A DNA stretch of 64,000 nucleotides from Microbispora hainanensis (GCF_006874475.1 NZ_VIRM01000022.1:1-64000); one strand, 5' to 3'. Positions 25,414 to 35,818 are shown, counted from the first letter of the stretch. Translations and numbers: made by a program. The notes: generated by a model from the letters alone, not told the origin.

Positions 25414-26553
25414 TCAGTGCTTGACCGGTGAGATGTCGAGCTTCAGGCCCTTGAGGCTGGTCGACTTCTTGCCGAGCCCGGCCGCGATCCGGCGCAGCTC
25501 CGCGGCCGCCGGGGCGTCGGGGTCGGTCAGCACGAGCGGCTTGCCCTCGTCGCCGCCCTCACGCAGCCGCATGTCGATCGGCACCTGGCCGAGCAGCGGC
25601 ACGCGCGCGCCCAGCGTGCGGGTCAGCGCGTCGGCCACGGTCTGGCCGCCGCCCTCGCCGAACACCGAGATGCGCTCGTCGCAGTGCGGGCAGGGCAGCC
25701 AGGCCATGTTCTCGATGACGCCGGCGATCTGCTGATGGGTCTGGGCCGCGATCGACCCGGCGCGCTCGGCCACCTCGGCGGCGGCCTGCTGCGGGGTCGT
25801 CACGACGAGGATCTCGGCCGTGGGCATGCGCTGGGCGACCGAGATCGCGATGTCGCCGGTGCCGGGGGGCAGGTCCATCAGCAGGACGTCGAGGTCGCCC
25901 CAGTAGACGTCGGTGAGGAACTGGTAGAGCGCGCGGTCGAGCATCGGGCCGCGCCACACCACCGGGGTGTTGCCCTCGGGCTTGAACATGCCGACCGAGA
26001 TGACCTTGATGTCGTGGGCCACCGGCGGCATGATCATGTCTTCGACCTTGGTGGGGCGCTCGCTCACGCCGAGCATGCGCGGCACCGAGTGGCCGTAGAT
26101 GTCGGCGTCGACGACGCCGACCTTCAGGCCCTGGGAGGCCATCGCGGCGGCGAGGTTCACCGTGACCGACGACTTGCCGACGCCGCCCTTGCCGCTCGCG
26201 ACCGCGAAGACGCGGGTCAGCGAGCCGGGCTTGGCGAAGGGGATCTCCTTCTCGGGCCCGCGGTCGCCGCGGAGCTTCGTCTGCAGTTCCTTGCGCTGCT
26301 CGGCGCTCATGACGTCCATGTCCACGTGGACGCGGGACACGCCGTCGATCCGGGACACGGCGCCGGTGACGTCGCGGGTGATGGTGTCCTTCAGCGGGCA
26401 GCCGGCGACGGTCAGGTACACGCCAACGCGCACCACCCCGTCGGGGGAGATGTCGACGTTCTTGACCATGCCGAGCTCGGTGATCGGCCGGCGGATCTCC
26501 GGATCGTTCACCGTCGCCAGCGCGGCCATGACCAGTTCAGGGGATGGTGCCAT
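25414..26553 (-). CDS. mrp: Mrp/ApbC/NBP35-type P-loop ATPase (Fe-S carrier)
   Basis: 379 residues. The N-terminal MIP18/DUF59 domain (MAALATVNDPEIRRPITELGMVK, VAGCPLKDTI) precedes the deviant Walker A ASGKGGVGKSSVTVNLAAAMA, VDADIYGHSVPRMLG, DLPPGTGDIAISVAQ, and the Cys-x-x-Cys cluster site in WLPCPHCDE. It assembles or transfers iron-sulfur clusters using ATP. It converges with tatB (33 bp apart) and continues the sigE-htrA-tatB-mrp neighbourhood known from mycobacteria. Confidence 0.95.
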   Translation of the reverse strand: MAPSPELVMAALATVNDPEIRRPITELGMVKNVDISPDGVVRVGVYLTVAGCPLKDTITRDVTGAVSRIDGVSRVHVDMDVMSAEQRKELQTKLRGDRGPEKEIPFAKPGSLTRVFAVASGKGGVGKSSVTVNLAAAMASQGLKVGVVDADIYGHSVPRMLGVSERPTKVEDMIMPPVAHDIKVISVGMFKPEGNTPVVWRGPMLDRALYQFLTDVYWGDLDVLLMDLPPGTGDIAISVAQRMPTAEILVVTTPQQAAAEVAERAGSIAAQTHQQIAGVIENMAWLPCPHCDERISVFGEGGGQTVADALTRTLGARVPLLGQVPIDMRLREGGDEGKPLVLTDPDAPAAAELRRIAAGLGKKSTSLKGLKLDISPVKH

Positions 26554-26570
26554 GAATCCATGCTATGGAC

Positions 26571-27065
26571 TCAGCGCGAATCCTCCGAACCCGCCCCACG
26601 TGATCTCCCCCCGTCCCCCCTCAGCTCCTCCTGCAGGCGCTGGAGCTCCGAGCGGATGAAGTCGCGCGTGGCCACCTCGCCGAGCGCGATCCGCAGACCG
26701 GCGATCTCCCGGGTGAGGTACTCGATCTCGGCCTGGTTGCGCTCGGCCGCCAGCCTGTCCTGCTCGTACTGGATGCGGTCGCGGTCGGCCTGCCGGTTCT
26801 GCGCGAGCAGGATCAGCGGCGCGGCGTACGACGCCTGGAGCGAGAGCATCAAGGTCAGGAAGATGAACGGGTAGGGGTCGAACTTGTACGGCGAGAACAC
26901 GTTCCACAGCAGCCAGAACGCCACGAACACGGTCATGTAGACGATGAATCGCGCGGTGCCGAGGAACCGCGCGATCCGTTCCGAGAGCTGGCCGAACGCC
27001 TCGGGGTCGTAGTAGAGCCGCAGGCGGGGAGTCAGCTCGCGCGGCTGGTCGAGGCGGTCTGTCAT
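26571..27065 (-). CDS. DUF1003 membrane protein
   Basis: 164 residues of the DUF1003 family: FGQLSERIARFLGTARFIVYMTVFVAFWL, then NVFSPYKFDPYPFIFLTLMLSLQASYAAPLIL, giving two transmembrane helices, followed by a long charged coiled coil (QADRDRIQYEQDRLAAERNQAE). The function is unknown; members often accompany MgtE-like proteins. Its ATG overlaps the stop of the upstream MgtE-N/CBS gene by 4 nt (ATGA), so the two products probably work together. Confidence 0.9.
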   Translation of the reverse strand: MTDRLDQPRELTPRLRLYYDPEAFGQLSERIARFLGTARFIVYMTVFVAFWLLWNVFSPYKFDPYPFIFLTLMLSLQASYAAPLILLAQNRQADRDRIQYEQDRLAAERNQAEIEYLTREIAGLRIALGEVATRDFIRSELQRLQEELRGDGGRSRGAGSEDSR

Positions 27066-28267
27066 GGGCGTTCCCGCCAGTCCTCCGGCAGCATGTGATC
27101 GAGCACGTCGTCGACGGTCACCGCGCCGAGCAGCCGGCCCAGCTCGTCCACGACGGGGACCGCGACCAGGTTGTACGTCGCGAGGTACGACGCCACCTCG
27201 CGCACCGTGAGCTCGGGCCTGATCGGGTCCACCGTGATGTCTATCACGCTGCCGAGCAGCGTCGACGGAGGCTCCCGCAGCAGGCGCTGGAAGTGCGCCA
27301 CCCCGAGGTAGCGCCCGGTCGGGGTCTCGGTCGGCGGTCGGGTGACGTACACCTGGGCGGCGATGGCGGGGGTCTGCTCCTGCTGGCGGATGTGCGCGAG
27401 GGCCTCGGCGACGGTCGAGGTCGGCGGGAGGATGACCGGCTCGGTCGTCATCATGCCGCCGGCGGTGAACTCGCCGTAGGTCAGCAGCCGCCGGACCGGC
27501 GCCGCCTCCTCCGGCACCATGAGCCGCAGCAGCCCCTCGGCCTGCTCCGTGGGCAGCTCCTGCAGCAGGTCGGCGGCGTCGTCCGGGCTCATCTCCTCCA
27601 GCACGTCGGCGGCGCGCTCGCGGTGCAGCCGGCTGAGCACGAGCACCTGGTCGCGCTCGGGCAGCTCCTCCAGGACGTCGGCGAGCCGGTCGTCGTCCAG
27701 GGCGGCGGCGACCTCGGCCATCCGCTTGGTGGGCAGCTCGTGCAGCATGTTCGCCAGGTCGGCCGGGCGCAGCGCCTCGAAGACGGCGAGCAGGTTGGCC
27801 GCGCCCTGGTCCTTCTGGATCCCGGTGAAGCCGGTGACCTCGTCCCAGTCCACGATCAGCGTCTCGCCCCTGCGCCGCGTGCCGCGGCGTATCGCGACCT
27901 TGGTGATGAGCCACTCGGACGGCCGCGGCTGCTCCATGGCGAGGTCCTGCACGGTCACCCGCTCGCCCTTGTATTCGACGGTGCGGTCGAGCATCTCCCC
28001 GATGGCCAGCGTCTCGGTGTCGCGGCGCTCGAACCTGCGCATGTTGAGCTTGCCGGTGAAGATGAGGGCGCGGGCCTCGATGCTGGTGATCCTGGTGATC
28101 GGCAGGAAGACCCGGCGGCGTGGCTGGACCTCCACGACGAAGCCGTGGACCCGGGGGAGCAGCGGCCCCCGCAGCGAGACGACGACGTCCCGGATCCGGC
28201 CGATCTGGTCGCCGGCCGGGTCGAAGACCGCCAGTCCGGCCAGGCGGGCCACGAAGATCCGATCCAC
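27062..28267 (-). CDS. Soluble MgtE N-terminal/CBS-domain protein with PRC-barrel start
   Basis: 401 residues from GTG 28267. Domains in order: a PRC-barrel-like segment (GLAVFDPAGDQIGRIRDVVV, residues 1-60), a second barrel (about 90-150), the MgtE N superhelical domain (MLHELPTKRMAEVAAALDDDRLADVLEEL, repeated helical pairs, 180-265), and two CBS domains (MMTTEPVILPPTSTVAEALAHI and DITVDPIRPELTVREVASYL, 275-395). The transmembrane part of the MgtE magnesium channel is absent. It may sense Mg2+ or nucleotide and regulate a partner, perhaps the DUF1003 protein with which it is translationally coupled. This pairing recalls Rv1232c-Rv1231c. Confidence 0.85.
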   Translation of the reverse strand: MDRIFVARLAGLAVFDPAGDQIGRIRDVVVSLRGPLLPRVHGFVVEVQPRRRVFLPITRITSIEARALIFTGKLNMRRFERRDTETLAIGEMLDRTVEYKGERVTVQDLAMEQPRPSEWLITKVAIRRGTRRRGETLIVDWDEVTGFTGIQKDQGAANLLAVFEALRPADLANMLHELPTKRMAEVAAALDDDRLADVLEELPERDQVLVLSRLHRERAADVLEEMSPDDAADLLQELPTEQAEGLLRLMVPEEAAPVRRLLTYGEFTAGGMMTTEPVILPPTSTVAEALAHIRQQEQTPAIAAQVYVTRPPTETPTGRYLGVAHFQRLLREPPSTLLGSVIDITVDPIRPELTVREVASYLATYNLVAVPVVDELGRLLGAVTVDDVLDHMLPEDWRERP

Positions 28268-28352
28268 TCTGTCAGGTTACGCAAGGATGCGGACCGCTCC
28301 CGGTTATGACAGGATCAAAGCCGTTTATTGGTAATTACATGGGCAGGTGACG

Positions 28353-29297
28353 ATGAGGGCTGTCAGCCTGGCGATCGCGGGCGTCTCGGCCTTCTGCTTC
28401 GGGTTCTCCGGACCGATGGCGAAGATCCTCGGTGTGGCCGGGCTCGCGCCGCTGGAGGCCGTGTGGATCCGCATGGCGGGGGCCGGCGTGCTCCTGCTGG
28501 CGGTCCTGGCCGTCGTGAAGCCGCGCGCACTGCGCATCCCCCGCGACCGTCTGCTGTTCTTCGCGGCGTACGCCGTGATCGCCGTGGCGGCCGTGCAGGC
28601 CCTGTTTTTCGTGGCCATCACCCGGCTGCCGGTCGGCGTGGCGCTGCTGATCGAGTACACCTCGCCGGTGCTGGTGGTCCTGTGGGTGCGGTTCGTCCGG
28701 CGGCTGCGGCTGCCGCGCTCGGCCTACCTGGGGGCGCTGATCGCGGTCGTGGGGCTGGCGATCGTCGTGCAGGTCTGGGAGGGGCTGCGTCTCGACGCGC
28801 TCGGGCTGCTGCTCGCCCTGATCGCCGCCGCCTGTTGCGCCGGATATTTTCTGATGAGCGACTCGTTCGGCGACGACGTGGACACGCTGGGCCTGATCGG
28901 CTGGGGCATGCTGGGCTCGGCGGTGGTCCTGCTGCCCGTCTCCCGGCCCTGGAACATCGACTGGACGGCGTTCACCCGCGCCGCCGAGGTCTCCGGTCGC
29001 ACGGTCCCCGTCGCCGCGGCCGCCGTGGTGCTGGTCGTGGTGGCCACGGTCGTCGCGTACGCGACCGGGATCACGGCCGTGCGGCGGCTGTCGGCCGCGG
29101 TCGGGTCGACGGTCGCCTCGGTGGAGGTCATCGCGGGGGCGCTGGTCGCCTGGGTGCTGCTCGGCGAGCGCCTGGGAGCCGCCCAGATCGCCGGAGGCGC
29201 CATCGTGCTCGCCGGGGCCCTGCTGGCCCAGACCGCGACCGTACGGCTCGGCTCCGAGCGCCACGCCGCCGAGGCCGTGGAGACCGTACGCGTCTGA
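28353..29297 (+). CDS. EamA/DMT-superfamily transporter (RhtA-like)
   Basis: About 314 residues with ten predicted transmembrane helices in two EamA halves: GVSAFCFGFSGPMAKIL, EYTSPVLVVLWVRF (the conserved half-one end) and SVEVIAGALVAWVLLGERL in half two. The DMT family exports amino acids or other metabolites; RhtA-type members export homoserine/threonine, but the substrate here is unknown. ATG 28353 has GGCAGG close upstream. It is divergent from the MgtE-N/CBS gene. Confidence 0.85.
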   Translation: MRAVSLAIAGVSAFCFGFSGPMAKILGVAGLAPLEAVWIRMAGAGVLLLAVLAVVKPRALRIPRDRLLFFAAYAVIAVAAVQALFFVAITRLPVGVALLIEYTSPVLVVLWVRFVRRLRLPRSAYLGALIAVVGLAIVVQVWEGLRLDALGLLLALIAAACCAGYFLMSDSFGDDVDTLGLIGWGMLGSAVVLLPVSRPWNIDWTAFTRAAEVSGRTVPVAAAAVVLVVVATVVAYATGITAVRRLSAAVGSTVASVEVIAGALVAWVLLGERLGAAQIAGGAIVLAGALLAQTATVRLGSERHAAEAVETVRV

Positions 29298-29675
29298 TCA
29301 GGCGCGAGGGGTGAGCCGCACGACGGTGGACCCCTCGGCCCAGCGGGTGGTCAGACCGGCGGCGTCGCGGGCGTTGAGGCGCTCCTTGGCCAGCGCGGCC
29401 ACCGCCTCCGGGGCGGCCGCCTGGTCCACCACCTCGGCGACGGCCGGGAAACGAACGAGCTCGGCGCCGTTGTCCTTGCTGCGCAGGACCACCTCGATCT
29501 CGCCCCGCCCGGCGGCGAGCTCGGCCAGCCCGGGCAGCGACTGCTCCTCTCCGCCGCTCACCACGTAGATCGCGCCGTCGTGCCACGCGTGCCAGGCCAG
29601 CCGGACCCCGGACGGCAGGCCGAGCCACAGCACGCCGGACTTCTTCGCGCCCTCTTCGATCACCGGCAGCGCCAT
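29298..29675 (-). CDS. Hypothetical split-barrel-like protein
   Basis: 125 residues from ATG 29675. The sequence (MALPVIEEGAKKSGVLWLGL, then AWHAWHDGAIYVVSGGEEQSLPGL, IEVVLRSKDNGAELVRFPA) has the strand pattern and the AIYVVSGGEEQ turn found in small pyridoxamine-phosphate-oxidase-like flavin split barrels of actinobacteria. The fit is moderate and cofactor residues cannot be named. It ends directly beside the transporter stop (convergent) and diverges from the CitE-like gene. Confidence 0.7.
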   Translation of the reverse strand: MALPVIEEGAKKSGVLWLGLPSGVRLAWHAWHDGAIYVVSGGEEQSLPGLAELAAGRGEIEVVLRSKDNGAELVRFPAVAEVVDQAAAPEAVAALAKERLNARDAAGLTTRWAEGSTVVRLTPRA

Positions 29676-29723
29676 GCGTCCCAGCGTAATCACCAGAGCT
29701 GATCACCACGCTACGGTGTGCCC

Positions 29724-30662
29724 ATGCGCGCTCGACGATCGTGCCTGGCGGTGCCGGGCAGCAACCCGCGATTCCTGGAGAAGGCCCAGGGCCTCGCCGC
29801 CGACGAGGTCTTCCTCGACCTGGAGGACTCGGTCGCCCCCGGGGCGAAGGACGAGGCGCGCCGCAACGTCGTCGCCGCCCTCAGGGAGGGCGACTGGGCG
29901 GGCAAGACCCTCGTCGTCCGGGTCAACGACCTCACCACCCACTGGACCTACCGGGACGTCATCGAGGTCGTCGAGGGCGCCGGAGACCGGCTCGACTGCC
30001 TCATGCTGCCGAAGGTCGCCGACGCCTCCCACGTGGCCTGGCTCGACACCCTCCTCGGCCAGATCGAGCGGGCCACCGGCCTGCCCGAGGGCGGCATCGG
30101 CATCGAGGCGCAGATCGAGGACGCCCGGGGCCTTGTCAACGCGGACGACATCGCCGCGTCCTCGCCCCGGCTGGAGACGCTGGTCTTCGGCCCGGCCGAC
30201 TTCATGGCCTCGATCGGCATGCGGACTCTGGTCGTGGGCGAGCAGCCGCCCGGCTACGACGAGGGGGACGCCTACCACTACATCCTCATGCGCATCCTGA
30301 TGGCCGCCCGCGCACACGGCCTCCAGGCGATCGACGGGCCATACCTGCAGATCCGCGACCTGGACGGCTTCCGCCGGGTCGCCAGACGGTCGGCCGCGCT
30401 GGGATTCGACGGCAAGTGGGTGCTCCATCCCACGCAGGTGGAGGCGGCCAACGAGGTGTTCTCGCCCTCGCAGGAGGACTACGACCACGCCGAGCTCATC
30501 CTCGACGCGTACGACTACTACACGACGGTCGAGAAGCGGGGCGCGGTCATGCTGGGGGACGAGATGATCGACGAGGCGTCGCGGAAGATGGCCCTCGTGG
30601 TGGCGGCCAAGGGCCGCGCCGCCGGCCTGTCCAGGTCGAGCTCCTTCACCCCGCCCAGCTGA
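29724..30662 (+). CDS. CitE/HpcH-family CoA ester lyase
   Basis: 312 residues, TIM-barrel family: RSCLAVPGSNPRFLEKA, ADEVFLDLEDSVAPGAKDEARRNV (metal-binding Asp), VRVNDLTTHWTYRD, CLMLPKVADASHV, IEAQIEDARGLVNADDIA (metal Glu), FGPADFMASIGM, and LGFDGKWVLHPTQVEAANEVFSP. Relatives cleave or hydrolyse malyl-CoA, citramalyl-CoA or beta-methylmalyl-CoA. The extra YDEGDAYHY segment is typical of the actinobacterial L-malyl/beta-methylmalyl-CoA lyase group. The precise substrate is not certain. No other pathway genes are adjacent. Confidence 0.9.
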   Translation: MRARRSCLAVPGSNPRFLEKAQGLAADEVFLDLEDSVAPGAKDEARRNVVAALREGDWAGKTLVVRVNDLTTHWTYRDVIEVVEGAGDRLDCLMLPKVADASHVAWLDTLLGQIERATGLPEGGIGIEAQIEDARGLVNADDIAASSPRLETLVFGPADFMASIGMRTLVVGEQPPGYDEGDAYHYILMRILMAARAHGLQAIDGPYLQIRDLDGFRRVARRSAALGFDGKWVLHPTQVEAANEVFSPSQEDYDHAELILDAYDYYTTVEKRGAVMLGDEMIDEASRKMALVVAAKGRAAGLSRSSSFTPPS

Positions 30663-30690
30663 TCACCCGCGGCACGCGAAGAATGGACAT

Positions 30691-31782
30691 ATGAACGAAC
30701 CACAGCCGGGCCCGGACCAGGCTCGCGGCCCGAACCAGCTGCCCGGTCCCTACCTGGCTCCCGGGCCGTACGCGGGCGGGGCCGCCTGGCCGGCCGGTCC
30801 GCCGCAGCCGCTGCCTCAGCCGCCGCCCCCCGTGGCGGGGCCGTATCCCGGCCCCTATCCGTGGGGACCGCCGCCGCGTGCCCGCTGGGACGTTCCGCCC
30901 CCGCCCGGCCTTCCTTATGACCGCCTGGCCCGTACGCCCCTGCACCGCTGGTGGCGGCCGATCGCCGGCACGGTGGCGATCATCGCGGCCTTCCTGGTGC
31001 TCTCGATCGTCGTCGGCCTGGTGGCCTTCGTGGTCTCGCTCGTCACGGGTGTGCCCATGGCGCGGACGGGGACCCGGCTGTTCGCCGACCCCGTCCTCGA
31101 CCTCGGGTTCCAGCTGGGGGTCATCGCGCTGCTGCTGCCGCTGGTGCTCGGCGCGGCGTGGCTGTTCCAGCGACGACCGCCGGGATCGTTGTCGTCGGTG
31201 GCCCTGCGGCTGCGCTGGCGCTGGCTGGGGGCCTGCGTGCTGGTCGCGCTGGTGGCGGTCGTGCTCGGCCAGGCGGTCGAGGTGGGGATGCTGATGCTCG
31301 CCGGGATCGATCCCGGATTCAGCTGGGCGGGCTGGGACGAGTTCCTCCCCGCCATGATCGTGATCCTGCTGCTGGTGCCGTTCCAGTCGGCGGCGGAGGA
31401 GTACGCCTACCGCGGGTGGATCATCCAGGCGTTCGGGGCATACCTAAACACCCCATGGCCGGCGATCCTGGTGGGCGCGGCGGCCTTCGCCGCCTCGCAC
31501 GGCTACACGGGCTGGGGGATCGTCTACGTCTTCGCGTTCGGCACGCTCATGGGGTGGCTGGCGGTCCGCACCGGCGGGCTGGAGGCGCCGATCGCCCTGC
31601 ACGCGACCAACAACATCGTGGCGTTCGGAGTCGTCGCGGCCTCGGGGGACATGGGAAGCGCCCTCGAACAGGGCGAGGTGCCCTGGCAGTCGCTCATCGG
31701 ATCGGCCGTCCAGTTCGCGGTTTTCGGCATCGGGGTGCTGATAATCGCCCGAAAGTGGGCAATTCAGACTGTCTCCCGATAA
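30691..31782 (+). CDS. CPBP-family intramembrane glutamic/metallo-protease
   Basis: 363 residues. A Pro/Gly-rich cytoplasmic N-terminus (1-85) precedes about eight transmembrane helices. The CPBP (Abi) motifs are in place: SAAEEYAYRGWIIQAFG (Glu-Glu-x3-Arg), FAASHGYTGWG (His) and LHATNNIVAF (His/Asn). These proteins resemble CAAX prenyl endopeptidases; bacterial members process membrane peptides or protect against bacteriocins, and the target is unknown here. The gene follows the CitE-like gene by 28 bp. Confidence 0.9.
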   Translation: MNEPQPGPDQARGPNQLPGPYLAPGPYAGGAAWPAGPPQPLPQPPPPVAGPYPGPYPWGPPPRARWDVPPPPGLPYDRLARTPLHRWWRPIAGTVAIIAAFLVLSIVVGLVAFVVSLVTGVPMARTGTRLFADPVLDLGFQLGVIALLLPLVLGAAWLFQRRPPGSLSSVALRLRWRWLGACVLVALVAVVLGQAVEVGMLMLAGIDPGFSWAGWDEFLPAMIVILLLVPFQSAAEEYAYRGWIIQAFGAYLNTPWPAILVGAAAFAASHGYTGWGIVYVFAFGTLMGWLAVRTGGLEAPIALHATNNIVAFGVVAASGDMGSALEQGEVPWQSLIGSAVQFAVFGIGVLIIARKWAIQTVSR

Positions 31783-31917
31783 ATCTCACTAGAGAGGTAT
31801 GGCCCCCGCGCGCTTCCCGTGTTGCTCTGGATTCGTGTTGGGGTATCACTGTGATCGCTTTGCCGTACGACAGGTGGAACGGTCCGGATTGACCTCTCCG
31901 GGGAGGAGGTGCTGAGC

Positions 31918-34900
31918 GTGGCCTCAGGCCCCGACGAGCACGAGCGTGACCGCCGGCGCGACGCCGGCGAACCCTCCTCCCTGCCCCCGCCGGAGCTGCA
32001 CCACCGGCCGCCCGTCCCGTCCCCGTGGGCGCTCCCGCCGTTCGGGGCCCCCATCCCCGACGACGCAGCCCCTGATGACGCCGCCCCTGATGACGCAGCC
32101 CCTGATGGCGCAGGCGGGCCGGCGGACGACGAGGACACCCGGCCGTATCGCAAGATCGACGATTCGGATTTACGCGACCCGGACTTATCCGGCGGCATCT
32201 GGGCTCCGCGCCCGGGATCGGACGCGGCCCACGGGCCCAGGGCGGGCCGCAATCCGTACGCGGCGCCGTACGGGACGGGGTCGCATGGGAAGGGGCCGCA
32301 CGGGACGGGCGAACCGCGCCACAGCCGCTCCGGCGGCCGAAGACCCGGGGACCCCGGGAAGCCCGGCGAGCCCGGCGAGCCCGGCGACGCGGGCGCCCCC
32401 ACGACCTGGCACGGCGAGGGTGCCAGGTCGGCGGGGGAGCCGGCACAAAACAGGGCCCAAGACTCCGCACAAAACAGGGCCCAAAACTCGGCCCAGAACG
32501 CCGCACAGGAATCGGCGCAGGAATCGGCGCAGGAGGAGGGCCCGCGTCGCCGGATCGTGAACCGGCCGGACAAGCTGGTCGCCTCCGGCCCGCCCCGGCC
32601 GCGGCGGGCCCAGATCCCCCGCGAGAACCCGGACGGGCCCGGCGCCCCCGAGCTCGACACCCCACCGTCCGGACCGCTGCGCGAGCACGTTCCCCCGGAA
32701 CACGACCGCACAGAACACGACCGCACAGAACACGACCGCACGGAACCTGTGTGGACGCACACGCCGCCCGAGCCCGCTCCCCGGCACGGCCTGGGGAGGT
32801 CCGGCGGCATCCGCATGAGCCCCGAGATCCCGGTCGAGCCCGAGCACGACGGCCCGCCCGTCGAGCCACGCGTCGAGCCGGTCGAACCCGTCGAACGCGT
32901 CGAGCCGGTCGAGCGCATCGGTCGTCCGCCGGGAGGCCGCCCGGCCCGGTCCGACGTGCTCGTGGCCTCCGGCCCGCCCCGGCCGGGCGGCGGACGCCGT
33001 CACAGGCGGGTGCTGCCGGTCCGGCGTTTCCCTCCGCGCCTGCCCCGGATGGTCGCCCCGGCGGTGATCGCCCTGGTCCTCGTGGCGGCCGCCGTGCTGG
33101 GCGTGGCCGTCGTCAGGTGGGCCGGCGGCCCGTCCACGGCCGGGCTGCGCCTCGCCGCGGGTGACGGCCAGTCGGGCGACGCCGCGTTCTCGGCGCCCGG
33201 GCTGCCGGGCAACGGCTCCAGCCAGGTGCTCAACGCGTTCGCCGCGGCGGGGGCGACGGTGGTGGCGGCGGGCGGCGACACGACGAGCCCGCTCACCCGG
33301 CCGCTGTTCCTCGTGTCCGCCGACGGAGGCGCGCACTGGCAGACGGGCCGGGTCGCCGACGCCCCGGGCTACGAGTCGGCGCCCGGGGCGGTCGGCAGGG
33401 TCGCGGGCGGCGACGGGCGCTGGCTCGCCGTCGGCACCGACGCGCCCGGCTCGGCGGGCCCGGCCGCGCGCGGCATGTGGGTCTCCTCCGACGGCCGGTC
33501 CTGGACCGCGGTGGACCCCGCCCGGCTGACCGCGTTCTGGAGCCAGGACAGGATCACCGACGTGGCGCGGACCGCGACCGGCTTCCTCGCCGTGGGCGCC
33601 ACGACCCTGCGGGACGGCACGGCGGGCCCGGTCGCCTGGGTGTCGCCCGACGGCGTCGGCTGGACGAGGGTGGACAGCGACCAGATCGGCACCCCGGACA
33701 AGATCAGGGCGATGCGGGCGGTGGCCGCCAGGGGCGACCGGGTGGTGGCGCTCGCCGATCCGGGCTCGGGCGACTCCGTCTCGGTCGTCCTGCGTTCCGA
33801 CGACGGCGGCCGCACCTGGCTGCGTACGGCCGCGGCCCTGGCGGACGTACGGGCCGAACCCGGAGCGCTGGCCGTCACCAAGAAGGGCTTCGTGCTCGTG
33901 CCCACCCGGCAGAAGTCGGACGCCGGCGAGGTGCGGGTCTACTGCTCGCCGGAGGGCGCCGACTGGACCCAGTGCGGCGCGATAGGGCCGCTCGGCGCGG
34001 AGGGGACGGGCGTGCGGGGCCTGGCGGCGTCGGCGGCGGGCCTCGCGGCGGTGGCCGAGTCGGGCTGGGAGCGGTACGCCGTCTACACCAGCCAGGACGG
34101 GCGCACGTGGACCAGGAGCGCCGATCTCGGTGCGATCCCCGGGACGCTTCGCGGGCTGGCCGTCACCGACGCCGGGGTCCTCGTGGCGGGCGGCGACAAG
34201 CGCGGGCCCGGCGACGTGGAGAACCTCCCCGTGCTGATCACCGCGGGAAAGGGCGAGGCGGCGCGCACCGTGCCGCTCAAGGAGATCGCCGGGCTCAACC
34301 GGCTCGCCAGGGACACCGCGGACGTCGCGGCCTCCGGCGGCACGTTCGTGGCCGTGGGCGCGGCCAACGGCGACGCCGCGATCTGGACGAGCGGCAACAA
34401 CGGAGCCAACTGGAAGGACGCGGTGTTCCCCGACCTGCTGGGCGGGCCGGGGCGCCAGGCGCTCACCGGCGTGGCGCACGGCCCCAAGGGGTGGCTCGCC
34501 GTCGGCAGCACGACGACCGACCCGGCGGTGACCCGGCCGCTGCTGGTCACGTCGGCCGACGGGAAGAGCTGGCGGCCCGGTCCCGCGATCGAGGTGCCCG
34601 CGGGCCACTTCCTGCTCGCGCCCGGCGTGGTGGCCGCCGGGCCGAAGGGCTACGTCCTGGCCGGAGAGGACAAATCCGCGACGGGGACGCTGCCCGCCCT
34701 GTGGTTCAGCCCCGACCTCAAGCGGTTCACCCGTTCCGCGCCGGGCAGCATGCCGGCCGGAGGGGCGGGCGTGCGCCTCTACGACGTCACGGCGACGCCC
34801 GGCGGGTTCGTGGCGGTCGGCGGGTCGGGCACGGCCGACCGCGAGACCGGGGTGGTCTGGGTCTCCTCCGACGGGGTCAACTGGAACGCCCGCGGCCGCG

Positions 34901-35352
34901 TGCTGCCGCCGGAGACCACCTCGGCCGGGCTGCGCCACGTGGTCGCGACCGAGGCCGGTGTGGTGGTCGTCGGCACCGCGATGACCGAGGACGGCCCCCG
35001 CCCGTTCTCCGCGCTGTCCACAGACGACGGCGCGAGCTGGGAGTACGGCATGCTGCCCGCCGACGCCGCCGCCTCGGTGCTCGACCTGACCACGACCGGG
35101 CGGGGACTCGTCGCCGTCGGCTCGCATCGGTCGCCCGAGGAGGGCGGCGAGACCGACAGCGCCGCGTGGGTGTCCGAGGACGGGGTGGAGTGGTCGCGGC
35201 GGACGCTCACCCAGGACGGCCTCGGCGGCCAGGGGGCGCAGTGGCTCGGGGCGGTGGCGGTCTCCGGCGACCGGGTGGTGGCCGTCGGCAGGTCGGCCGG
35301 CCACGCCGACGACCACCTGACGATCTGGCGCAGCACGGTCACGGAGCACTGA
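31918..35352 (+). CDS. Large membrane-anchored Asp-box beta-propeller protein
   Basis: About 1144 residues. The first 360 are disordered and built from short repeats: [31 protein letters not shown] units, EHDRT three times, [17 protein letters not shown]. One transmembrane helix follows at about 380-402 ([19 protein letters not shown]). Outside are roughly 740 residues with at least eleven sialidase-type Asp-box turns ([66 protein letters not shown]), each ending a blade of the LVAVGxx type, so probably two propellers. No sialidase active-site Arg triad is seen, so it is likely a binding or scaffold protein. GTG 31918 has GGAGGAGG upstream. Its 3' end overlaps the convergent Nudix gene by 14 bp. 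Confidence 0.85.
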   Translation: MASGPDEHERDRRRDAGEPSSLPPPELHHRPPVPSPWALPPFGAPIPDDAAPDDAAPDDAAPDGAGGPADDEDTRPYRKIDDSDLRDPDLSGGIWAPRPGSDAAHGPRAGRNPYAAPYGTGSHGKGPHGTGEPRHSRSGGRRPGDPGKPGEPGEPGDAGAPTTWHGEGARSAGEPAQNRAQDSAQNRAQNSAQNAAQESAQESAQEEGPRRRIVNRPDKLVASGPPRPRRAQIPRENPDGPGAPELDTPPSGPLREHVPPEHDRTEHDRTEHDRTEPVWTHTPPEPAPRHGLGRSGGIRMSPEIPVEPEHDGPPVEPRVEPVEPVERVEPVERIGRPPGGRPARSDVLVASGPPRPGGGRRHRRVLPVRRFPPRLPRMVAPAVIALVLVAAAVLGVAVVRWAGGPSTAGLRLAAGDGQSGDAAFSAPGLPGNGSSQVLNAFAAAGATVVAAGGDTTSPLTRPLFLVSADGGAHWQTGRVADAPGYESAPGAVGRVAGGDGRWLAVGTDAPGSAGPAARGMWVSSDGRSWTAVDPARLTAFWSQDRITDVARTATGFLAVGATTLRDGTAGPVAWVSPDGVGWTRVDSDQIGTPDKIRAMRAVAARGDRVVALADPGSGDSVSVVLRSDDGGRTWLRTAAALADVRAEPGALAVTKKGFVLVPTRQKSDAGEVRVYCSPEGADWTQCGAIGPLGAEGTGVRGLAASAAGLAAVAESGWERYAVYTSQDGRTWTRSADLGAIPGTLRGLAVTDAGVLVAGGDKRGPGDVENLPVLITAGKGEAARTVPLKEIAGLNRLARDTADVAASGGTFVAVGAANGDAAIWTSGNNGANWKDAVFPDLLGGPGRQALTGVAHGPKGWLAVGSTTTDPAVTRPLLVTSADGKSWRPGPAIEVPAGHFLLAPGVVAAGPKGYVLAGEDKSATGTLPALWFSPDLKRFTRSAPGSMPAGGAGVRLYDVTATPGGFVAVGGSGTADRETGVVWVSSDGVNWNARGRVLPPETTSAGLRHVVATEAGVVVVGTAMTEDGPRPFSALSTDDGASWEYGMLPADAAASVLDLTTTGRGLVAVGSHRSPEEGGETDSAAWVSEDGVEWSRRTLTQDGLGGQGAQWLGAVAVSGDRVVAVGRSAGHADDHLTIWRSTVTEH

Positions 35353-35746
35353 TCCCGGAGACGATCCCCCATTCGGCGAGGGCGTCGGCGAGGCCGTCGG
35401 TCAGCGGGAGCCGCGCGAGGTCGGCCGGCGCCCACCAGCGGGCGTCGGCGGCGTCGTCCCCGGCGACCGGCACGCCGGAGGCGGTCGCCACGTAGTCGTG
35501 GATCTCGTAGGTCGCGCCGCCGGGGGCGGGCCGCAGCACGGTCCCCGCGAGCCGTACGACGGTGACGTCGAGGCCGGTCTCCTCGCGCAGCTCGCGGCGC
35601 AGGGCCTGCTCGTCGGTCTCGCCGGGCTCGACCCTGCCGCCCGGCAGCGACCACAGCCCCTCGCCGGGAGGGCGTCCCCGCCGCACCAGCAGCAGCCGCC
35701 CTTCGGGGTCGGTGACGATCGCGCCCACACATCTGATGCACCGCAC
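35339..35746 (-). CDS. Nudix hydrolase
   Basis: 135 residues from GTG 35746. The Nudix box is complete: [20 protein letters not shown] then REETGL, matching Gx5Ex7REUxEExGU. The flanking strand ([28 protein letters not shown]) is typical of MutT-like enzymes that hydrolyse nucleotide or NDP-linked compounds. The exact substrate is unknown. It begins with CIRCVGA, and the two Cys may be incidental. It overlaps the 3' end of the propeller gene by 14 bp in convergent orientation. Confidence 0.9.
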   Translation of the reverse strand: MRCIRCVGAIVTDPEGRLLLVRRGRPPGEGLWSLPGGRVEPGETDEQALRRELREETGLDVTVVRLAGTVLRPAPGGATYEIHDYVATASGVPVAGDDAADARWWAPADLARLPLTDGLADALAEWGIVSGISAP

Positions 35747-35818
35747 ATCACCAAGATTACGACTAGATAACGGGCAGACTCTTGACGTACGGACATGACG
35801 GAAGCACCGTGAATATTT

